Both the position numbers and the translations under genes were made by a program. Of a stretch of 22,937 nt of DNA, positions 16,209 through 22,937 are shown piece by piece. The notes below the pieces were generated by a model. The model made no database searches and was not told the DNA's origin. It saw only the letters and a program-made list of their open reading frames with translations. How positions within the stretch are numbered: the stretch's first letter is position 1; each line of letters begins with the position of its first letter. Source of the DNA: Bacillota bacterium (GTDB lineage: Bacteria; Bacillota; Clostridia; DSM-8532); NCBI GenBank assembly GCA_023410885.1, contig JAEYPI010000105.1, forward strand, positions 1 through 22,937. The letters are read 5' to 3'.

Positions 16209-17585
16209 TTAGACGATATGCAGTTCATGCAATTTGCGCTTCCGGATATTCTTTGCGTCTTTCTTCACGAAGAATGAGGGTATCAGTACAAGCAAGGTGA
16301 CCAGACCTGCCCAAAGGAGTAACTCATGAGGATACAGGTAACTTTCCGCATAAGTCGGATGCGTCAGTAAAAATTCTGCGGTAGGGGTCAGCGCTACGGT
16401 GTTTATGATGAATGGGGCTATCAGACTTGCAATGACCATAGGCATCATGATGACCAGGATCATCTTTATCCCCTGAAAACATCCCGCACGTCCTTCGGGT
16501 ATGTAATCTCTTGCTGTAGCGTTGAAAAGGCCTGCCATCATTAACGAGCTTGACATAATTAATGTCCCGCCGATAATCAGAAGAGCGGTTGTCGTTGCAG
16601 TATTACCTTGAACGAATTTCGTCCCGTAAGCGACGATTCCTCCTGCAGCGCCCAAGAGTGCGACAGGATAATAGAATTTCGATTTGCCGTATTTATCCAT
16701 TAGTTTTCCTGCTACGATGGAGATTACCGCTGACGACAAAATAACGGTTACGACTGAAATTACATAATCGACCTGTAATGTGTCGATGATGATGCTGATC
16801 ATGTACGGCATCCAAAGCTGCATGCCGATGCTTGAGAACATCATTCCCAAAAAGCAGATATATATCATCTTATTGTCCTTGATGTTCTCCCATCTGAATC
16901 CGTATGAAATCTGCTTGAGATATGTCTTGTCCGCCGCCGGTTTAAGGGTCGGGCTGTCACGGAAGATGAACAGCCCCAGTATTCCGCTTATCATAGGAAT
17001 GGCTCCCAAGATAGCAAAGAACAATACCCACTGTCCGTTATTCGCATAACCTGAAAAGCCGACGAGTATCACAACCATAGAAACAAGAGGGAATATGGAA
17101 CCTATCGTATCGACATAAGCTCTGTTGGTTATATCGGTCACATCGGTGACCCATGCGCTGAAAGCAGCATCATTGGCTAAGCTTCCGACAAAGGACATGA
17201 TGGAATCCATGGCAACAAACGTGATGACGATCAGGGTGATGGTCCGCGCATCAGTCACATAGGCTTCATTGCCGAAAAGAGCGAAGGCCATTGTCAATAA
17301 GCCCCAAATAATGTAGCCGAAACAAACGAAAAGTCTTCTTTTCCCGATTCGATCCATCAAGGCACCCCCGAGGATCGTTGCTGCCGCTGCAAAAATCGCG
17401 GAAAAAATGACGGTAACAGATGTAGCCCAGCTTTCAGCGGTTATGGTCTGCTGTATATATGTTGAAAAATATGAATTCTCTACAGCCCATGTGAGCTGTC
17501 CGACCAGACCGAGTAGAATGAATGAAAACCAGACCCTGCCGCCGAGAGGAGTCACCTTGTTTATGGTTAAATCTCGCTTTTCCAT
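16209..17585 (-). CDS. Major facilitator superfamily transporter
   Basis: A 458-residue protein with about 12 hydrophobic helices. The MFS loop motif appears as GGALMDRIGKRRLF near residue 80 and again as AGKLMDKYGKSKF in the second half, which supports two six-helix halves. The ATG at 17583-17585 has AGGAGG upstream, located inside the end of the FAD oxidoreductase gene; the two reading frames overlap by 19 bases, so they are translationally linked. It shares features with GPH-like and SLC45-like carriers (the N-terminal VGQLTWAVENSYFS), so it may move a sugar, but the substrate is not clear. It is the last gene of a leftward operon and ends at the bidirectional terminator. Confidence 0.88.
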   Translation of the reverse strand: MEKRDLTINKVTPLGGRVWFSFILLGLVGQLTWAVENSYFSTYIQQTITAESWATSVTVIFSAIFAAAATILGGALMDRIGKRRLFVCFGYIIWGLLTMAFALFGNEAYVTDARTITLIVITFVAMDSIMSFVGSLANDAAFSAWVTDVTDITNRAYVDTIGSIFPLVSMVVILVGFSGYANNGQWVLFFAILGAIPMISGILGLFIFRDSPTLKPAADKTYLKQISYGFRWENIKDNKMIYICFLGMMFSSIGMQLWMPYMISIIIDTLQVDYVISVVTVILSSAVISIVAGKLMDKYGKSKFYYPVALLGAAGGIVAYGTKFVQGNTATTTALLIIGGTLIMSSSLMMAGLFNATARDYIPEGRAGCFQGIKMILVIMMPMVIASLIAPFIINTVALTPTAEFLLTHPTYAESYLYPHELLLWAGLVTLLVLIPSFFVKKDAKNIRKRKLHELHIV

Positions 17586-19105
17586 AATTCCTCCTGATTT
17601 TTAACTTGCGTTATCTTTTTGGCCAGTTTATGCATGGTTCGAATCTGTGCGGGCACCCCGCCGTTTGATTCGCTTTGTGCGCCGATGAAGAAAAGATTGC
17701 TGATCGGTGTGATATGGGGCAATGATTTTTTCTCAATATGAGGTACGAGTCCTCCGAAGCTGCTGCGTTCAAGATGCGTGAGCTTTCTGTAATCGACAGC
17801 TGTCATGATATGTCTTTCCGTAATATGCTCTTTCAGGTGTGGAATGTATTTCTCGGCCAAACCGATCAATCTGTCGGCATAATATTCCTTTTTGCTTTCC
17901 CAATCACCATCTTTCAGCGTATCGGGAGCAACCGTGTATATCGTTACGGCATGTTTTCCATCAGGCGCCATAGACTTTCCATGTGCCGAAGGAACGTAAA
18001 TCAAAAACCCTTTTTCTCCTTCATGGTAGATGCCGTCTCTCATTTCCTGTACTGCGGAATCTATATCATATGTAAGGTAATAATAACAAAGTTCGGATTT
18101 CTGGTATAGAAGAGGATCGATATCTAAGCCTAAATGCAACATGAATACGGCTTCCATCGGAAGGATATTATCCAGGATATCGAGGTAATCCTTTGAAATA
18201 TGCTCCCTGCCCACCAGATTATTGAATACTTCCTTCGCACCTCCGCTGGCGATAACAATATCCGCAAGATCCGTTTGTCCGTCCTTTAGCTTAACGCCTG
18301 TTGCTTTGCCGTTCTCGACGAGAATTTTTACGACCTCAACGCCTGTAACAATCTTTGAGCCGTATTTTTCAATGGTCTTGCCCAATCCATCGGTGATCTT
18401 CTCTGTGCCGTCTTTTATGTAACTAAAGCATGGATCCTTCAGTGTTCCTCTTTTTGTCGGTATCCTTTTATCAAATGCTTGCTCCACATTCAATGAAGGA
18501 ATTCCGAGGCAGGAAAATTCTGATGGTTTTATGCATAGATCTGCCAATATAGCGGTGAATACCGTCTTTATGCGTTTATCCTTGAAGAATCTGTCCATAA
18601 GCTCTTGGGTATTCAGCTTCGCATATTTTTTGATCTTCAGGAAAGACAACATCAGGTATGCTTTATAGAAAAAGCTATCCTTCTCCTCAAGCTTGTCCTG
18701 TATATCGTAAATTGTAAGCATTCGATTATAGAAACGATCATATTTTTTTATTCCGCTAATCTCATCCGGAAACAGCTCGATCAATTCCTGCAATCTCCAT
18801 TTGGGGCCTTTGTATTTCTCGGGCTTGCACAATTGGAAATCCTGAAAAACGGATGCCCTGTCGCATAAAACTGTTTCATAGTCAACTTCAAGATCTTTAA
18901 GGATTTTGTAGCAAATTCCGTCCATTTCAAATCCGGCCAGCATGAGAGGACCCTGCTCCCATTCGAAACCATTCTTTCTCGCATGGCTCATGATACCTCC
19001 GATAAAGGGATTCTGTTCGTACACTGTAACGGAATGCCCTTTCTTCGAAAGCTCAGCTGCCATTGATAACCCTGCAAGACCGCCTCCAATGACAATCGCT
19101 TTCAT
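17567..19105 (-). CDS. FAD-dependent oxidoreductase of the phytoene desaturase/amine oxidase type
   Basis: A 512-residue flavoprotein. The N-terminal Rossmann motif is VIGGGLAGLSMA (G8-G9 and G12), followed by the acidic E30 of VTVYEQ that binds the ribose, then NPFIGGIMSH, typical of CrtI-like enzymes. A C-terminal FAD-contact stretch is LFFIGAQSESNGGVPAQIR. No signal peptide is seen. The ATG at 19103-19105 has GAGGAGG upstream. No carotenoid genes (phytoene synthase, GGPP synthase) are nearby, so carotenoid desaturation is unlikely; proteins of this type in Clostridia are mostly uncharacterised. It is co-transcribed with an MFS gene and lies divergent from an ArsR-type regulator. Substrate and reaction are unknown. 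Confidence 0.85.
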   Translation of the reverse strand: MKAIVIGGGLAGLSMAAELSKKGHSVTVYEQNPFIGGIMSHARKNGFEWEQGPLMLAGFEMDGICYKILKDLEVDYETVLCDRASVFQDFQLCKPEKYKGPKWRLQELIELFPDEISGIKKYDRFYNRMLTIYDIQDKLEEKDSFFYKAYLMLSFLKIKKYAKLNTQELMDRFFKDKRIKTVFTAILADLCIKPSEFSCLGIPSLNVEQAFDKRIPTKRGTLKDPCFSYIKDGTEKITDGLGKTIEKYGSKIVTGVEVVKILVENGKATGVKLKDGQTDLADIVIASGGAKEVFNNLVGREHISKDYLDILDNILPMEAVFMLHLGLDIDPLLYQKSELCYYYLTYDIDSAVQEMRDGIYHEGEKGFLIYVPSAHGKSMAPDGKHAVTIYTVAPDTLKDGDWESKKEYYADRLIGLAEKYIPHLKEHITERHIMTAVDYRKLTHLERSSFGGLVPHIEKKSLPHITPISNLFFIGAQSESNGGVPAQIRTMHKLAKKITQVKNQEELWKSEI

Positions 19106-19155
19106 TCTGAAACCTCCTCAATTATGATAAATAGACACAATATTGCTCCATATCA

Positions 19156-19375
19156 TTATATCGCGGCATCCTTATCTGCTTCGTCTGCCATGCTGCGCGT
19201 TTTCGCCCAGAGTACATCGGCCTTTTGCTGCCACTTATTAAAGTCTTTGGGATCTATAGGAAAGCTGTCGTAATGTTTTCGGATTTTGCTGCCTGCTGTT
19301 GATGCGTCGACAAGGTTTGAAAGCGTCGACATATGGAGGGCGTCGATAAGGTGAGCAGTCCTTTTCTCGATCCAT
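19156..19375 (-). CDS. Small ORF of unknown function, apparently frameshifted near its start
   Basis: Not recognised. Read leftward, AGAGGGGGG (19381-19389) lies 5 bases before an ATG (19373-19375). That ATG opens a frame of only 45 codons with little protein character. The frame one base over is open to a TAA at 19156-19158 and encodes a plausible hydrophilic peptide containing HLIDALHMSTLSNLVDAS and WQQKADVLWAKTRSMADEAD. Removing one base from the A4 run at 19362-19365 joins them into about 72 residues starting MDRERTAHL. The same open frame extends upstream to a TTG at 19432-19434, but that lies directly against the -10 box and so cannot be transcribed as a start. It lies first in the operon, 50 bases before the FAD gene. 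Confidence 0.5.
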
Positions 19376-19434
19376 CGAATCCCCCCTCTATTAAATTGTC
19401 GAAACCAGATGTTTTCTACACAATTGATGTACAA

Positions 19435-19463
19435 ATGATATCATACGGCTGTTTTATTGTCAA
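19435..19463 (-). promoter_or_regulatory. Strong sigma-A promoter of the leftward small ORF/FAD/MFS operon
   Basis: Read leftward, a perfect TTGACA (19458-19463) and TATCAT (19435-19440) are separated by 17 bases. Transcription would begin near 19428, about 50 bases before the ATG at 19375. The -10 is part of the palindrome ATGATATCAT (19435-19444). Confidence 0.75.
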
Positions 19464-19510
19464 TGTTGCGCCGATAGACACCTAGACATACTAAAATATC
19501 CCGGTTTTGC

Positions 19511-19531
19511 AATATTGATTTATTCAATATT
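19511..19531. promoter_or_regulatory. Putative operator of the ArsR-type regulator
   Basis: AATATTGA (19511-19518) and TCAATATT (19524-19531) form a perfect 8-bp inverted repeat with a 5-base spacer. It is A+T-rich like known ArsR/SmtB operators and covers the -35 and spacer of the regulator's own promoter. Autorepression is the simplest inference. Confidence 0.6.
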
Positions 19532-19542
19532 TCTGTTATAAT
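19515..19542 (+). promoter_or_regulatory. Sigma-A promoter of the ArsR-type regulator gene
   Basis: TTGATT (19515-19520) and a perfect TATAAT (19537-19542) are 16 bases apart. The ATG at 19552 is only 9 bases beyond the -10, so the predicted message has a leader of about 2-3 bases. Confidence 0.65.
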
Positions 19543-19551
19543 ACCTAGTAT

Positions 19552-20523
19552 ATGAAAAAAGCATCTGAACATATAACAAATAAATCGGCGTTGAAATTAG
19601 ATTTGAGCAACAGTCAGAAAACTGCTTTGGTATGCAAGGCACTCTCTGTAGAATCGCGCTTGCAGATACTGCAGCGTCTGGTAAAGAAGCCTGCCATATT
19701 ATCCGAGCTTGCTGCAGATCTTGATATTCCGCTTTCAACTATAGCCATGCACATCCGGATATTGGATGAAGCCGGCCTGATTAATGTCACACCGCTGCCG
19801 GGATCGAGAGGCTCGCAAAAACGTTGCGGTGCTATTGTTGACAGTATTACAATAGATATCATCAAGAGCCTGCCTCAGACCAACTCTTCAGATCTATTGT
19901 TCAGGCAGGATATGCCCATCGGCAATTACTTTGACTATGAAGTCACTGCACCCTGCGGCATGGCATCGGACCAAGGCTTCATCTGTAACGACGATAACCC
20001 GGATGGATTTTCCGCTCCTGAACGTTTTGACGCACAAATCATCTGGCTTTCTTCCGGATTTCTCGAATACCGCTTTGCTGCCAGTGAACTGTTTAGACTG
20101 GGACATAAGGTGGAACGCATAGAGTTTTTGATGGAAATATGTTCAGAAACGGTTTGTTTCAACGAAGATTGGCGCTCTGACGTAGACATATGGGTTAATG
20201 GACATGAAATCGGTATTATTGAATGTCCCGGCGACCACGGCGCTCGCAGAGGACGCCTCAATCCCATTTGGTGGCCGGATTATGCCACTCAGTTCGGTGA
20301 CCTTCACCATATCACAATCACTCAAAAGGGATGCACCATCGATTCCCAACAGGTGAGTGCACATACTCTTGAGTCTTTGTCCATTGACGGTAAACGCGGT
20401 ATACGTTTTCGTGTCGGATCGAAGCCTAATGCTCGGTTTGCCGGCGGATTCAATCTGTTCGGCCAGCGGTTCGGTGATTATAACCATGGCATTGTGATGC
20501 ATGTATATGGCAAACACCTGTGA
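19552..20523 (+). CDS. ArsR-type winged-helix regulator with a C-terminal sensing domain
   Basis: A 323-residue protein. The N-terminal winged helix (about 22-95) has LSVESRLQILQRL and the recognition-helix region LDIPLSTIAMHIRILDEAGL, as in ArsR regulators. The C-terminal part (about 105-323) is much longer than in metal-sensing ArsR proteins. It contains WWPDYATQFG and ends NLFGQRFGDYNHGIVM, a pattern seen in a group of Firmicutes ArsR-like regulators of unknown ligand. No metal-binding CxC motif is present in the helix region, so a metal sensor is unlikely. No Shine-Dalgarno sequence precedes the ATG and no better internal start was found. It is divergent from the FAD/MFS operon, which it probably controls along with itself. 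Confidence 0.85.
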   Translation: MKKASEHITNKSALKLDLSNSQKTALVCKALSVESRLQILQRLVKKPAILSELAADLDIPLSTIAMHIRILDEAGLINVTPLPGSRGSQKRCGAIVDSITIDIIKSLPQTNSSDLLFRQDMPIGNYFDYEVTAPCGMASDQGFICNDDNPDGFSAPERFDAQIIWLSSGFLEYRFAASELFRLGHKVERIEFLMEICSETVCFNEDWRSDVDIWVNGHEIGIIECPGDHGARRGRLNPIWWPDYATQFGDLHHITITQKGCTIDSQQVSAHTLESLSIDGKRGIRFRVGSKPNARFAGGFNLFGQRFGDYNHGIVMHVYGKHL

Positions 20524-20590
20524 AAAAAGCAATAGCATTGCATAAACTTTATTAAAAATCAAGATTTGTGCAGTACAATTTTGGCATTAT

Positions 20591-20716
20591 AGGTGTCAAT
20601 TTCGCCATTTGGCGTTTTTAAGGAATTTATTCTATACAATTGATAAGCTCCGGAATGGAGGGGTTCACTTGACAAACATTTAACTTATGAGAATTGAAAT
20701 AAATTCCTTGACACCT
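20591..20716. repeat. Long imperfect inverted repeat with nested stems
   Basis: AGGTGTCAA (20591-20599) pairs with TTGACACCT (20708-20716). Inside it AAGGAATTTATT (20620-20631) pairs with AATAAATTCCTT (20698-20709), sharing two bases with the outer stem. Further in, CAATT (20637-20641) pairs with AATTG (20692-20696) and ATAAG (20643-20647) with CTTAT (20684-20688). A small hairpin (20603-20614) interrupts the left arm, and CTCC/GGAG (20648-20660) sits in the apical part. It could be a miniature mobile element or a structured RNA. Confidence 0.65.
20603..20619 (+). terminator. Weak terminator after the ArsR-type regulator gene
   Basis: CGCCA and TGGCG (20603-20614) form a short stem with a 2-base loop, followed by TTTTT (20615-20619). 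It is 80 bases after the regulator stop codon. The stem is short, so termination may be partial. The hairpin also lies inside the left arm of the long inverted repeat. Confidence 0.45.
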
Positions 20717-20736
20717 GCATATTTCTATAATATAAA
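20708..20736 (+). promoter_or_regulatory. Sigma-A promoter of the transketolase operon
   Basis: A perfect TTGACA (20708-20713) and TATAAA (20731-20736) are 17 bases apart; an overlapping TATAAT (20726-20731) has a short 12-base spacing. The -35 lies in the right arm of the long inverted repeat. Transcription would begin near 20743, leaving a leader of about 165 bases. Confidence 0.65.
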
Positions 20737-20739
20737 ATA

Positions 20740-20754
20740 GATAGTAGAACTATC
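20740..20754. promoter_or_regulatory. Dyad at the transketolase transcription start
   Basis: GATAGT-AGA-ACTATC is a perfect 6-bp inverted repeat starting 4 bases after the -10 box, so it spans the predicted start site. That position suits a repressor operator; alternatively it is a 5'-terminal stem on the message. Confidence 0.5.
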
Positions 20755-20907
20755 CACTTCCTGAAAAATATCAGCATCTTTCTGCATATATACACCAGTT
20801 TGTTTTTTGACGATTTTTACTTTAAATATTCTTTCACTCTTACTTGATTTGTTTTTTGTAAGCTTTCCGCTTTTGCAAATATTCAAAATAAACAAGGAGG
20901 GAAAGAA

Positions 20908-21738
20908 ATGTCACTTACACCCACCCAAAAGCAAATGCTTCTGGACACTGCGCGCAGTTTGCGGCTGACCATCGTAGATGTTATGGCCTGGTCCGGCGGC
21001 GCCCATATCGGCGGCTCTTTAAGTATTGCCGATATTCTCACCATTCTTTATTTCAAGTATCTCAAAGTAGACCCCAAGAATCCGCAATGGGAAGACCGTG
21101 ACCGTTTTGTCCTTTCTAAAGGGCATACCGCAGCCGGGTATATCCCGGTTCTTGCAAAGAAAGGCTTCTTCCCGGAGGAAGAGCTAAAGTCTTTTAACCA
21201 CTTCGGCAGCCCCTTTGCAATGCATCCGGACTCCAACAAAGTCACCGGATGTGACGTCTCTACAGGTTCCCTTGGCCATGGCCTTCCAATTGCCGCAGGC
21301 CTGGGATTGGGGAGCCGATACCTGAAAAAAAGCTACAAAACGGTCTGCCTGCTGGGAGACGGCGAGTGTTGTGAGGGCAGCGTGTGGGAAGCAGCGATGT
21401 CCATCGCTCACTACAAGCTGACCAATGTCATTACGGTCGTTGACCGCAACCGTCTGATGATCGACGGGCATACGGAGGATGTGATGTCCCTTGAGCCGTT
21501 CGCAGAAAAGTGGCGCGCATTCGGGTTTGACGTGGTTGAAATCGATGGCCACGACTTTGATCAACTGGATCACGCCTTCGAAAAAGGATGGAACGCTTCG
21601 GAAAAGCCCGTTCTGATCCTTGCGAATACCATTAAGGGCAAAGGTGTCGATTTCATGGAGAATAATGTCGTTTATCACTATGCCTCGGGCGATTCGGCGC
21701 TGTGCGAAAAGGCCAAGGCTTCTATTCTAAAACAATAA
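20908..21738 (+). CDS. Transketolase, N-terminal subunit
   Basis: A 276-residue subunit of a split transketolase, which with the next gene product transfers two-carbon ketol units between sugar phosphates in the non-oxidative pentose phosphate pathway. The thiamine diphosphate motif runs from LLGDGECCEGSVWEAA (GDG at 150-152) to VDRNRL (N181). Conserved histidines occur in SKGHTAAG (H73) and in GSLGHGLPIA (H124). The ATG has AAGGAGGG upstream, and the length is normal for the split form found in many Firmicutes and archaea. The second subunit starts 14 bases after its stop. Split transketolases in sugar-use loci can have specialised roles, but a housekeeping role is equally possible here. Confidence 0.93.
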   Translation: MSLTPTQKQMLLDTARSLRLTIVDVMAWSGGAHIGGSLSIADILTILYFKYLKVDPKNPQWEDRDRFVLSKGHTAAGYIPVLAKKGFFPEEELKSFNHFGSPFAMHPDSNKVTGCDVSTGSLGHGLPIAAGLGLGSRYLKKSYKTVCLLGDGECCEGSVWEAAMSIAHYKLTNVITVVDRNRLMIDGHTEDVMSLEPFAEKWRAFGFDVVEIDGHDFDQLDHAFEKGWNASEKPVLILANTIKGKGVDFMENNVVYHYASGDSALCEKAKASILKQ

Positions 21739-21752
21739 GGAGGCATACGAAG

Positions 21753-22766
21753 ATGGCTGTTGTAACCGGAACGAACTGGAATGCCTATGACGCCGCCACC
21801 ATGACCGCCCGTGAAATTTATGGGCGCACCTTGGCGGAGCTTGGCAAGACAAACCCTAAGATTGTAGGCGTCACCGCCGACCTCGCGCAAACTACCGCAA
21901 TTGTCCACTTTGCAAATGCGTTTCCTGATCGCTTTTTCAATGTCGGCATTGCAGAACAAAATATGTTCGGCATTGCTGCTGGACTTGCAAAAGCGGGATT
22001 GATTCCTTTTGCCTCCACCATGGCTGTATTTACCTGCCTCAGAGGTGGGGAGCAGGTGAGAACCGATATCGCCTATCAGAACCTGCCGGTTAAAATCATT
22101 GCAACCCATTCCGGCATCTCCTTTGGACATGCAGGCACCACCCACCATTGCACGGAAGACCTTGCCATCATGCGTTCCATTGCAAACATGACGGTAATCT
22201 GCCCGGCAGACGGTATTGAAACCTCCAAGGCTGTACAGGCCTGCGTAGATACGCCGGGCCCGGTATATATCCGCATCGGTCGTGGATTTGAGCCCCCCTG
22301 CCATGAGAATGGCGACTATACATATGAAATTGGCAAAGCCATCACCATGCACGAAGGAACCGATCTTACCATCATCTGCTGCGGTATTGCGGTGCTACAA
22401 TCCCTGCAGGCGGCAAAGACGCTTGCAGAACAGGATAATCTCTCCGTACGCGTCATCAATATGCATACTATAAAGCCCATAGATAGGGAAGCCATTATGA
22501 AGGCTGTCGTGGAGACAAGGCGCATCCTCACCGTGGAAGAGCATAACGTACTTGGCGGGCTTGGCGACGCGGTAGCTTCTGTCATTGCCGAAAGTGGCAA
22601 GGGCTGCGTCTTTAAGAAGCATGGCATTCAGGATGTGTTTGCAGAAATAGGCTATGCGGAAGATTTGTATGCCCACTACGGTCTTGATGCCAACGGCATT
22701 ATCGATCAGGTCCGCAGCATGGTAGGCCTGGAGTTTGAAGAAGACGAAAACTGGGACGATGAATAG
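21753..22766 (+). CDS. Transketolase, C-terminal subunit
   Basis: A 337-residue partner of the preceding subunit, carrying the pyrimidine-binding and C-terminal domains. The catalytic glutamate that activates thiamine diphosphate is E68 in NVGIAEQNM. HSGISFGHAGTTHH with EDLAIMRS (about 119-142) contributes to the substrate channel. The C-terminal domain contains VEEHNVLGGLGDAV. The frame is open upstream to a start at 21702 inside the preceding gene, but ATG at 21753 is chosen because AAGGAGG lies at 21737-21743, immediately after the upstream stop. The protein ends in an acidic tail (EFEEDENWDDE). It is followed 10 bases later by a third gene, so the operon continues beyond the window. Confidence 0.93.
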   Translation: MAVVTGTNWNAYDAATMTAREIYGRTLAELGKTNPKIVGVTADLAQTTAIVHFANAFPDRFFNVGIAEQNMFGIAAGLAKAGLIPFASTMAVFTCLRGGEQVRTDIAYQNLPVKIIATHSGISFGHAGTTHHCTEDLAIMRSIANMTVICPADGIETSKAVQACVDTPGPVYIRIGRGFEPPCHENGDYTYEIGKAITMHEGTDLTIICCGIAVLQSLQAAKTLAEQDNLSVRVINMHTIKPIDREAIMKAVVETRRILTVEEHNVLGGLGDAVASVIAESGKGCVFKKHGIQDVFAEIGYAEDLYAHYGLDANGIIDQVRSMVGLEFEEDENWDDE

Positions 22767-22776
22767 GAGGATTATA

Positions 22777-22937
22777 ATGTCTGCAAGAGCTGAGGATATT
22801 ATGACCGCCAAGCTGTTTTTTAACGCAGCTTTCCCCGTCATGCAGGTTCTCTTGGACGACGATCCCAAGATGAAGGAAGCGTTCAAGGATGTGACCGGGA
22901 CCGTACAGTTTGGCGCAAAAAACGGCAGTGAGCTTCT
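22777..22937 (+). CDS. Possible SCP2-domain protein, 3' partial
   Basis: Starts at ATG 22777 with AGGAGG at 22765-22770, which overlaps the stop of the transketolase gene, and stays open to the window edge, giving 53 residues. The sequence begins MSARAEDIMTAKLFFNAAFP and continues with DDPKMKEAFKDVTGTVQFGA. This resembles the opening helix and first strand of SCP2-like sterol-carrier domains, but too little is present to be sure. The tight spacing implies co-transcription with the transketolase genes. Its link to pentose metabolism, if any, is unknown. Confidence 0.6.
   Translation, partial: MSARAEDIMTAKLFFNAAFPVMQVLLDDDPKMKEAFKDVTGTVQFGAKNGSEL

Larger units (their letters stand above)
20524..20907. 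other. 384-base non-coding region before the transketolase genes
   Basis: No convincing gene is seen on either strand. It contains a weak terminator, a 126-base imperfect inverted repeat, a promoter and a leader of roughly 165 bases, described separately. The leader from about 20760 to 20890 is T-rich and shows no clear stem or known riboswitch consensus. Confidence 0.7.

Noticed and set aside
17567..19105. Carotenoid biosynthesis gene (crtI)
   Set aside because: Only the general CrtI-like flavoprotein pattern is present. No phytoene synthase or prenyl-transferase genes lie nearby, so a pathway name is not justified.
20761..20907. Riboswitch in the transketolase leader
   Set aside because: I could not match the T-rich leader to any riboswitch consensus and saw no terminator/antiterminator pair.
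21678..22352. Open frame of 224 codons on the minus strand
   Set aside because: It is antisense to the transketolase C-terminal gene, whose catalytic motifs are intact. It shows no family motif or ribosome binding site.

Overview
The window reads as the chromosome of an anaerobic, glycan-degrading member of the Firmicutes, most likely a Clostridia species. Supporting signs are strong AGGAGG-type ribosome binding sites, several TTG starts, a YesM/YesN two-component pair beside Lpl-type ABC permeases, and a split two-gene transketolase. No rRNA, tRNA, CRISPR array or intact insertion sequence was found. The species cannot be named from this sequence.

Layout. (1) Bases 1-1480 are the 3' part of a secreted, modular polysaccharidase (GH16-like tail, then two FN3-CBM4/9 units), closed by a terminator. 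(2) Bases 1566-10658 are a carbohydrate sensing and uptake locus on the plus strand: sensor kinase, AraC-type response regulator, two ABC permeases, a solute-binding lipoprotein and a cytoplasmic DUF4091/GH123-like protein. No ATPase gene is present, so a shared ATPase elsewhere is expected. (3) Bases 10676-16178 hold the truncated tail of a TPM-like gene, then an AraC regulator divergent from a GPH sugar symporter and a GH2 beta-glycosidase. The symporter and GH2 genes are richer in G+C than the locus to their left and look acquired. (4) Bases 16209-20523 hold a leftward operon (small frameshifted ORF, FAD oxidoreductase of the phytoene-desaturase type, MFS transporter) divergent from an ArsR-type regulator whose message appears leaderless. 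(5) Bases 20524-20907 are non-coding and contain a long imperfect inverted repeat and a promoter. (6) Bases 20908 to the end hold split transketolase genes and the start of a possible SCP2-domain gene.

How it works together. Regions 1-3 suggest extracellular polysaccharide cleavage, regulated uptake of oligosaccharides by an ABC importer and of beta-glycosides by a cation symporter, and cytoplasmic hydrolysis by DUF4091 and GH2 enzymes. Transketolase would feed sugar phosphates into the pentose phosphate pathway. Region 4 is a separate regulated unit of unknown substrate.

The least explained parts are the 126-base structured element at 20591-20716, the interleaved stems before the DUF4091 gene, the terminator 39 bases before the permease gene, and the FAD/MFS/ArsR unit with its frameshifted small ORF.
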